From Marchantia polymorpha subsp. ruderalis (taxonomy: Eukaryota > Streptophyta > Marchantiopsida > Marchantiales > Marchantiaceae), in contig AP031357.1 of the NCBI GenBank assembly GCA_037833965.1, positions 23,890,001 to 23,954,000 on the forward strand: a stretch of 64,000 nt of DNA. Direction: 5' to 3'. Under the pieces are notes generated by a model. The model was not told the origin of the DNA. It saw only the letters and a program-made list of their open reading frames with translations, and did no database searches. Positions 56,030-64,000 of this stretch are shown here, piece after piece. The position numbers and the translations under genes are program-made. Numbering within the stretch: the stretch's first letter is position 1; each line of letters starts with the position of its first letter.

Positions 56030-57185
56030 GTCGATACAGACCTGACTGTATCGAGCGACTGACAGATTTCGCGTACAAGAGATAAGTAACAGGCCTGGCT
56101 CTCAGTCGAAAATGACCAACAGCTGAGTCAGTAAGCAGGTTATTTTTTAAGCCATTTCATGATGCTTCTTGCTTGGACAATTCTGAGGGCAGTGATTGAG
56201 GATTCTGACCTGCTGTATATTTGAATGTGAAGAATTTCCTGCATAAGTTCTATAGACACTGTGGTGGCATCCAGTTCTGAAGAGGAGGACTATACTTCTT
56301 TTACATAATATGCCCAAGAGCAAAACTCAACGGTAGTTTACCGAAGCACATGTCGTAGAATTAAATGTCACCTATCGTCTCCGTTTCAAAATCAGTTTTC
56401 TGTCACTAACTCTGACAAAAAACGACTTCAGACACAGATCTCCGTGTCATAAGTCTGAGCCTGAAAATTTACAAAAGCAAACCTTCCGACGTGGATGAAA
56501 AAAAACAAATGTGAAAATAAATTATCAACTATCAGCTGGTTAGGTATACTATCGCAATGAGATAGAACACCAAAAAATAACTACATAAATATGAATATGA
56601 GAGGATTATAAAATATACAACGATTCATGAACTAAAGTGATTTTCATCCTACATTGAATTTAAGGTAACATATTTTATATATCAATATAAAAAGTTGACC
56701 TAAATAAATTGTACAATGTACTCACGGAATTATACCACTAAAATCTCCTGCTTTGAGTCACAAAGTTGGTATACTCCAGCATAATGTATGAACTACAACA
56801 CATACTATATGCTTTTTCACATACTGTCACGTTTATGTTTTGATAGGCAATAAAAGATTATTTCTTTGGTATCATGATGTCAGCTCATGTACACAAGCAA
56901 ACAGTATTGATTTGTAATCATTCCGAGAACAGCCCACATGGAAAAGGAACTTTGAACTATATTCATGGGAATATTTCAAGCTTAACTCACAAAAATGCTA
57001 ATTGTATCACTTGAAGTTTTGGTGTGCTCTCGTTTGTAATGATAAATTAACCACCTTAAGGTCACCAGAGTTATATCAAGATCTGAATCAACTTTTTACT
57101 ATCTTCTCTTAACTCATGTTTTGAGTACTGCATACATGAAAACTTCTAGATTGAAACTTAACATAGATACATTTATAAACTAGAA
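56030..57185. other. Spacer, no gene seen
   Basis: Becomes AT-rich from about 56480; no motif recognised. Confidence 0.45.
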
Positions 57186-57189
57186 CTAA

Positions 57190-57720
57190 CTAGAACCGAC
57201 TAACTAGAGTGAGTAAGTGTATATATGTATATATATAACAAAATTGATAACAAACTCTATGCTTATGCAAAAACCTCAAAGTGATAAAAGTTACTTTAAA
57301 CTTTTCCAAAGGAATTAATTTTATTAAAACATGAGCTAGATTGAATTTACCATTAATCTTGACCAGTCTAATTGAAATTAAATCTTTGATGAAATGATAC
57401 TTGATATTGATTACTTTTATTGTGCTATACTTCACTTGATTTTATTGACAACAACTCAAATTAATTAATTTTTTTACTCTTTATCTCTAGCTTTCCTTCA
57501 CAAATTATTTTGTACTTCTCCTGAGGAATAATTTTTATTAAACATCAGCTGTATTAAATTTAACCTAAATCTTGTCTAGCTTAACTTTCATGCTTAAAAC
57601 TAAATCTTAGATAAAATGGTTTCTGATGTTGATTAATTTTATTAAGCTTTCCTTCACTTATTTTTTTCACAACAACTCAGTTTAAAATTTTTTTTTCCTC
57701 TTAACTCTAGCTTTCAGCTT
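57190..57720 (-). pseudogene. Two Ty1/copia C-terminal fossils
   Basis: The minus frame at 57435-57290 reads INIKYHFIKDLISIRLVKIN and FNLAHVLIKLIPLEKFK, matching the copia end pattern VRYHFIR...ADVLTKPLPREKF. A second, more degraded copy (about 57720-57500) has VKFNTADV and LFLRRSTK in the same orientation. They are two successive copies of the same end. Confidence 0.6.
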
Positions 57721-57729
57721 ACTAAAATT

Positions 57730-60700
57730 ATATCCAAAAAAATTGTATCTTCACTTTTTCATTTGGATCATATAGCACTATTTAAAACTCTGTGTACAAT
57801 ACACAGTTTGAATATCAATTTGACGCTTTCTTGAATTTTAAACTTCACACAACATCTAATGATATTCAATCTTTGTGTCTAAAAAAGTCGTATTGAAGAT
57901 TTACTTCTATGCAAACTTAACTGTAGTTCCATTTTAATTTTTCATGTTTGTAATCTAAATCTTAATGAAAATCAATTCAATCTACTTAAAACTTGAACTT
58001 AATACAAAGTTCACATTTTAAACTAATCTTTGATTCAAAGAAATAAAATAGAAACTTTATGATGCTCTCATAAGTATCCAGAAAATCTTTTTGAATTTAA
58101 GGTTTATTTGAAGCTTCTGATCAAATTTTTGATTTATCCAGACAATTCAATCTTCCTCATATCTGTTTTGATTGCTTTCATACTTAAATCCGCCACAAAA
58201 ACATTTTTCATAAACGTTTTTTGATCAAAATCGATCAGACATTAACTCTATGACACTCTTGCAATCATTCAAAACATATTCTCAATTGTAAACTTTAAAC
58301 TCAACTTTGACTCCAACACTTTATTAGTTTGGACAACGAAATCAATTTGGTTTTCCAAAATCGTCTTCAAAACTAATTCAATTAACTTGAAACCTGAAAC
58401 AAGCACAAAAGTCATATTCTAAGCTTTTGTTTTGGTATAAATTTATCAAATATCTATCTGGTGATTTCCTTATAATCTTCTACATCTTTATGATTCAATT
58501 TGAATTTGATACATGTCTTTGTAAACTTCACATCAAATGTTAGATCAAATAGAAATTTAAACATGCTACTTTCACTGCCTAATCTTCTTTTGTAAATGTA
58601 AATCTCACTTCCAACTTTGTATTAAATTTTTGATCTTTTTGAAAAGCGAAATTTCTCTTAAAAAAATTCAATTGGTTGAAAATTTACCACAAATCACACA
58701 TTTGAAGCTTTAAATTGCTAAACAGATGAAATAAAAAAAATTATGAGATTTTATATATGTCGAAAATTTATATTTTTTCTCTTCATGTAAATCTCACTCT
58801 CCACTTTTCATCAATGTTTTAAAATTTTTTTATATCCAAATCTACTTCAAAATTTATTCCAATTTAATATTAGAATTTAACAAATTTTGTAATTTTCTGT
58901 AAAAATATAGATTATTTAAAAATGCTATATTTTGATTTAAGATAAAAAAAATTAGAATATACATCGAAATGTATATATCTGTAAAAATATATTTTTTCTG
59001 TCATTCTTTGTTTCTTACTTCCTGCTGTTTTTACCAATACATGTATCTCTTTTTTCATTGCTAATACTATAAATTTGTCATTTGCCATTTATCTTTTATC
59101 CACAATCTCAATTAATTTTTCATTTAAATTTCATTCTGAAAATTATCATATGTGTTTGTACTTATATGCTTATTCTTTGCTGTTTTGTCATCTTATACTT
59201 CAAAAGTTGATTTGTCTTTTCACCATAATAGTGTTTTGTCTACAAACATTTATGTTTGATTTCATTCATCAATCAACCAGTTGATTCTCCTCCTACTTGT
59301 ATTTTGTAAGTCGGCATATTTTCTTTCTAGTTTTGATCTTCTTACCAACATTCGTTAAGATTTTTGAATTTGATTTTAAATTTAACTGTCCCTTTTCTTA
59401 AAATTGTGCTCCATATGTAGTTACTTTGATTTTTTCAATTTCAAATAAGATTCTTTGTATATTCATTATTTTCTCATTTGTACTAGCATGTTATCATCAA
59501 TTTGAACTTATTTGCAATATTTTTTATTCCACTTTGAAGAATTAATATTAGTAGAACTTGAACATTTTGTCACATCCACATTTTTCATGTTTATTCATTT
59601 TATCTAATTTTTGCGTTATTACGGGGTAGCAAATCAAAATATATATACTATTACTTAATATGTGAACTGATGTAATTGTTTAATGTTTTGATTGACATAA
59701 AAATTTAAATCCAAGTATATTTTTAGACTATGTGTTGTCTACCTACTTGTAATACAAACATCCTATTGATCAACAATCTATTACTTGATTTACGACTAGA
59801 ATAAATTTGAAATATCTATGTGATTATGTTCTATATAAAAAACTTACAAAAGTAGAATTATTTCAAGACAATCAAGCAATATATCCAACAAATATTTTGA
59901 GCACAAGATTTTTGTCATGTTTTTCTTTCCTCCACTTACCTTCTCTCAATCCCCACAATGGGGTATGAAAATCAAATATTTTTACACATAGAACCAAATG
60001 GAAGTTAAAATCATTATTTAAACTGTGCTTTGTGATTGATTATTGACAACTACTATTAAGGAAGAATCAAAATGAACATCAATGTGAAAAGTTTAATCGG
60101 CTTAAATGACAAAAGAGAATAAAAATTGGACAGTACTATCATGCTAGTCTTAAGTACTACAAGTAAAACTTGCATTTCAAACGCATTCACCTTTTCTTTT
60201 CTTCCGTATTTTTGTTAGGAATTAGACACAGAATTAATACCTTTCAAATAAACTTATTAATTTTTAACTCTTTCAAACTTTCTTTCAAAGTTTATTGATC
60301 ACATGAAAAAAAGTGACTCCTATTTTGAATAGTTTCAATATCTAAATATCTTGTTTCAAACTTTACATCAAGTTTCATTTGATGTATCAAAGAATTAAAT
60401 CCTAATTTGAAAAGCAAAAAAATTCAAATGATGAGCTTTACTCCAAATGCATTTTTAGGTTAGATTCAATAGACATATTAGATTCTCTCATTAATTTCAA
60501 GATATTGTTTCTTCTTTGCTTCTTTATTTTATCTTTTTCTTTGCATGAATTTCACAAAGATGTAGACAAAACATAGAAAAAAAAATCTTGCTAGAGTTAT
60601 TTTGACAAAAAGATGATTTTTTTAATCCCTCTAATTAAGCTTTGAACTTTAAGGTTTAGGGTATGCAAAACTATACTAACATAAATACTTTTGTCCATGA

Positions 60701-60855
60701 CATAGAATCTCACAAAACATATTATTCAACCTCGACATCTCACATCCATTTGTCTCATAAGTCACAAAGCTGTAACCTCTCACATCAGTCACACCCGCAA
60801 AGTCTTTATTTTGTGATTACAATAAAAAGCGTGATGTTGAAGAGTTTGTTTGCTA
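57730..60855. other. AT-rich spacer, no gene seen
   Basis: About 3 kb of very AT-rich DNA with no open frame beyond 70 codons and no recognisable repeat. It may be further decayed retrotransposon. Confidence 0.5.
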
Positions 60856-60857
60856 GA

Positions 60858-61029
60858 CGGAGATAGCGACGGCCGCAGCGGAACCTCGCCCCTCCAAGCC
60901 TCTCGGCTAAGCTCTCTTCTGCCTCGAGGACGAGCTCGGCTTAGCAACTGGGTTTGAGGGGAGACGTGCTTTGACGCGCAATCAGTTCTTTGTATGTAGT
61001 GGGTGTGGCCGTAGCAAAAACGAGTGTGT
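60858..61029. other. Short GC-rich patch beside the hAT element
   Basis: An abrupt change from AT-rich DNA. It contains imperfectly complementary words GCTAAGCTC and GAGCTCGGCTTAGC. It could be part of an exon or of another insertion; nothing is recognisable. Confidence 0.3.
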
Positions 61030-61141
61030 CCCTAGTCCAGACTTACTAAAATCTGGCAAATGCCAGGTTTGCCAGAATAACGGTAATTCTGGCAGATTTT
61101 TCTCCTTAATTCTGGCAATTTTGGCACTAACACTAACTTCA

Positions 61142-63255
61142 CTATTTTTTCTCCAAGCGGTTTGCTACAACAATTTTCAGCGTTTCAAATTGCTTAGCAT
61201 GCATAATGCCTACCAAAGAAATACTTGTCAGCCTTGTGCGTGAGTCATCTTTCTCCCATTTAATAATGGAAAAATTGCTTTCAACTGAAGTAGTATTTGG
61301 AAAAGCAGTAGCTAGACCACCGCACAACTATCGCAAATGCAGAAAACGTTCATTTAAACAATCCCATGCCTCGTTGAAGAAAGTCTTCTCGTTGTGATTG
61401 TCAATGGTCTCTTTCACATTCAGCTCACGCTCGTAAACAAGTAGCAGGTCACTCCGCCTTGTCGATCATGTCAGTGCTCCAGTGCTTGCCCAAGTGTGCC
61501 CTGTATTGATCCACCACCTCGTTGATAAATAAAGCAGTACGTATCTTGACTAAATCTGCTGGCATCATAGGAGGTGCTTCCAATTCCTTGACATGATTGT
61601 TAGAACCACGTTCTGCCTTGATCTGCAAATCGTTTGCCACAATAGAGAGTGAAAAAGTACCTATCTACTCTAATGTCTGCTGTTGCTCAAATCCTGAAAG
61701 CTCATAATACAGATCCCTTGCCCACGAACTTTGATCTAATATATGCATGACAATAGAATTTTTGGTTACAAACAAACCATCTTGCTGAACAATTGTGATA
61801 GAATCAATTTCGTTCAACGCTGCATCTGTAGTAAAACGAATATCCAAACTATCTGCAATGTCTGTCATCGGCTTTGCTAACTCTTGGCGTTGCTGAGAGA
61901 AGATCAGCTTTGGAGATTGGATTGAGGAGATAGTGGCGGCAATCCGCTCAAACAATGGTGATAGAGCTCATGCAATGATCCACCATTGCATGGACGGGGC
62001 TTGGAAAGGTCGTCTATTCTCCACGTCAACCGACGACGATGTTCCAAAAGCCAACAGAGAATACTACCAAACGCCACCCATCGCGTTGTGTACTTTGGGC
62101 ATTTGGAACCCATTTCGTTGATGAGATTTTGTTGAGCTCGAAGATGCACAGAAAAAGCATGAGCAAACTTATAAAACATCTCGTTCAACACACCATGCGT
62201 GGCATTTTTCACCACAATATCAAGCTGATGAGCAACGCACCAAATACGAAGCACAGGATTGGAACATTCCTTCTCAAGCAATGTGACAACTCTAGCGTGC
62301 CTACCTGTCATTGTGTTTTCTCCATCTGAACTGATTGAAATGATTTTGTCGCGCCAAGATGGACACACACTGTCAAGCATAGTTTGATGAGCTTGACATA
62401 GTTTTGAGCAGTATGGAGTTCAAAGAGTGGAACCAGCACCAGGTGGAAGTTGTACAACACGCCTTTCACGCACACACGAATTCGATGGTCAAGTACAGAA
62501 ACTCCCAAATGTGTGCTTGCATCAGCCGCTAGAGAAAACGCCCAAATGTTTGGATCCATGAGTATATTGGAGATGATTTGCAGGGCGACGGCAAGGAGCA
62601 CACGCACGAACTGACTCACCATATGATCGTTGAGGCCGTTCAATTTTGGATTCTTTGTCGCTACACGATGCTGTTCAATCACCTTGGCTATCTGCCTAAA
62701 TGACAGTCCAACAAAAACATGTTGCATGGCAAGATTGAACTGCAAAGAGTTCTTGATCGTAACCAAGTATGATCCGTCTTGTTGCAGTTTGAACAACTTC
62801 ATGGCGTTGGCCTTGGTGATTGGTTGGAATACATCGTCTTCTTCGTCTTCTTCCGGATGAAAAAACAAATTTCCCACCACAACATCAACTATCGGAGACT
62901 GAGAAATTACAAACTGAAGAGTGTACTTGTCTGTGTCTAGGTAACGGTGTATGCCTGATATATCTCTGGTCTTGAAGAAACTAACCTTTTCTTGATACGA
63001 AAGCAGTTGGTAACTGTTCCAATCTTCAGGATGCTGAGACTCCAAGTGATTTTTATAGGCTTCAAGAAGATACGGAAACTGAAATAGTTGCGTGTTCTTG
63101 GTTCTCTGTCGCTTCACATCTGCACCATCCCGTTTTTCACGACCGATATGGACGCAAAATAAACACTGAACTGTTGTGATGGTGCCCTGTACAGATCGTT
63201 GTACCGGTTGCAAACCAAACTCGACGCCATGTTTGACGAGTTTGCAATCCATCAT
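61142..63255 (-). pseudogene. hAT-type transposase, broken
   Basis: Starts ATGATGG at 63255. The first frame (to about 62380) includes FSLAADASTHLG, a likely catalytic Asp segment. After a frameshift come ISISSDGENT (second Asp) and RIWCVAHQLDIVV (the CxxH seen in hAT transposases). A second frameshift near 61955, an in-frame TAG at about 61665-61667, a TGA at 61449 and a further shift follow. The last piece (61327-61142) has TTSVESNFSIIKWEKD, resembling the hAT C-terminal dimerisation region. At least three frameshifts and two stops leave it inactive. Confidence 0.85.
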
Positions 63256-63284
63256 GAGTTTTTCGACTCATGATGGATTGCAAA
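63241..63284. repeat. 19-bp perfect hairpin over the transposase start
   Basis: TTTGCAATCCATCATGAGT (63241-63259) and its exact complement (63266-63284) surround a 6-nt loop. The arms contain the start codons of the transposase, so the same ATGATGGATTGCAAA appears on both strands. Confidence 0.9.
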
Positions 63285-63576
63285 AGCTTCGATGTGACTT
63301 CGGTGCTTGCGTTCGAGACAAGAGAACTTCGGGAATGCATTCCTAACCTAAGATACTCCTTCCCGCTATCCACTCCCCGCCTCCCCTTGGATGCGTGCGA
63401 GATTCTCTACATTCTGACTTCCTACACCTCCCGCCTTATCCTTGTATTTTTTGTCGAAACTTCATTCAGGTGTCGACTAAGTGGGCTTGATTAATTCTGG
63501 CATATTTTCTAGATTAATTCTGGCAAATCTGGCGTCTAAAAATAAAACGCCAGATTTTAGGAACCCTGCCCTAATC

Positions 63577-64000
63577 CTCCCCAAATAGAAAATACATTGA
63601 ACACTCTTAATAAGGCTATCCACTTTCATGACTCGTTTTTTGTGGTAACAACAATTGCTTATAGAATAAAATATATATTTTTTAGTTCTTGGATTTTCAC
63701 TCAATAATATATTTTACTAGTACGTTAGATGAATCTTTCAACAATAGGCATGCTTGACTGCAAAATGTTGTTCTCTAAATTTAGATTCTTTTCTCATATA
63801 TATTTTAAAGATGAAGATGATTCTGACTTTTCACTGCTAAACATGACAATCGTCGTGATTTTTGAGATGGCAGATGACTGAGTAATGCTTTGACCAAACT
63901 CTGAAAGTTAGAGAGATCAACAAGTTTGAAATTTGGAGGTACAAAACAAGACCTTGGAGAGTTTCACAGTATCGCGTATGAAATTAACATTTTGTGACGA
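63577..64000. other. AT-rich spacer, no gene seen
   Basis: Right flank of the hAT element; nothing recognised. Confidence 0.5.

Larger units (their letters stand above)
61038..63568 (-). mobile_element. hAT DNA transposon, 2531 bp, degenerate
   Basis: Terminal inverted repeats CAGACTTACTAAAATCTGGC (61038-61057) and CAGGGTTCCTAAAATCTGGC (complement of 63549-63568) match at 17 of 20 positions. It is flanked by CCCTAGTC (61030-61037) and CCCTAATC (63569-63576), an 8-bp duplication with one change, the hAT hallmark. Both ends carry clusters of CTGGCA/TGCCAG words, as expected for subterminal transposase-binding sites. The transposase is on the minus strand and broken. Confidence 0.9.

Noticed and set aside
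56480-60850. Short frames of 60-80 codons in AT-rich DNA
   Set aside because: Composition artefacts with no motif, apart from the copia C-terminal pieces at 57.2-57.7 kb that are listed.
1-64000. CRISPR arrays, bacterial operons or organelle DNA
   Set aside because: No direct repeat/spacer pattern, and the introns, LTR and hAT elements and repeat content are those of a plant nuclear genome.

Overview
The window looks like nuclear DNA of a land plant: long AT-rich spacers, intron-containing plant gene families (an ankyrin/PGG-type membrane protein and a 2-oxoglutarate dioxygenase), remains of an NB-ARC/LRR resistance gene, a nuclear-type tRNA-Gly(GCC), and many plant-type Ty1/copia, Ty3/gypsy and hAT elements. 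The species cannot be fixed from sequence alone. I lean towards a non-seed plant (bryophyte or lycophyte), but that is only an inference. Just two host protein genes look intact: the ankyrin gene at 4991-2777 (minus, one 46-nt intron) and the dioxygenase at 39494-36954 (minus, three exons, 345 aa, all iron and 2-oxoglutarate ligands present).

The centre (about 10.2-33.4 kb) is a nest of transposons that can be resolved to the base. An old minus-strand copia fossil is split by element E1 (10497-32999, 5-bp duplication AAGAC). E1 is split by an inverted copy E2 (13699-31307, duplication GGCCT). E2 is split by a plus-strand copy E3 (17400-30137, duplication GTCGC). E3 is split by a complete Ty3/gypsy element (22059-29916, 4-bp duplication GTAC) whose two 858-bp LTRs read as identical. 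E1, E2 and E3 belong to one family of about 4.87-4.89 kb that I do not recognise. It has TG...CA ends forming an imperfect 13-bp inverted repeat, makes 5-bp target duplications, has no LTRs or polymerase, and carries one large gene (851 aa, intact only in E3). The protein has a conserved N-terminal globular region, a long Pro/Ser/Thr/Arg-rich middle and a C-terminal coiled coil. A diverged relative, F (45312 to about 48776, minus), keeps the same protein architecture and the same first 34 bases at its 3' end but lacks the 5' segment. This family is the best candidate for something undescribed: either a new type of TG...CA element or a set of giant solo LTRs carrying a gene.

Right of the nest: copia gag fossils and degenerate tandem repeats (33-36.6 kb), the dioxygenase gene (37-39.6 kb), a decayed plus-strand copia element (about 40.6-45.3 kb) ending in an 83-bp tandem array, element F, a second 83-bp array (48.9-49.2 kb), AT-rich spacer, a decayed NLR gene (52.8-56.0 kb) containing a 62-bp near-perfect palindrome, tRNA-Gly(GCC) at 55.6 kb, further copia C-terminal fossils (57.2-57.7 kb), 3 kb of AT-rich DNA, and a 2531-bp hAT element (61038-63568) with an 8-bp target duplication and a broken transposase.

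The genes do not form a pathway. The window is a repeat-rich chromosomal region with two isolated host genes, in which successive insertions record a relative chronology (copia, then E1, E2, E3, then gypsy) that agrees with the number of disabling mutations in each copy.
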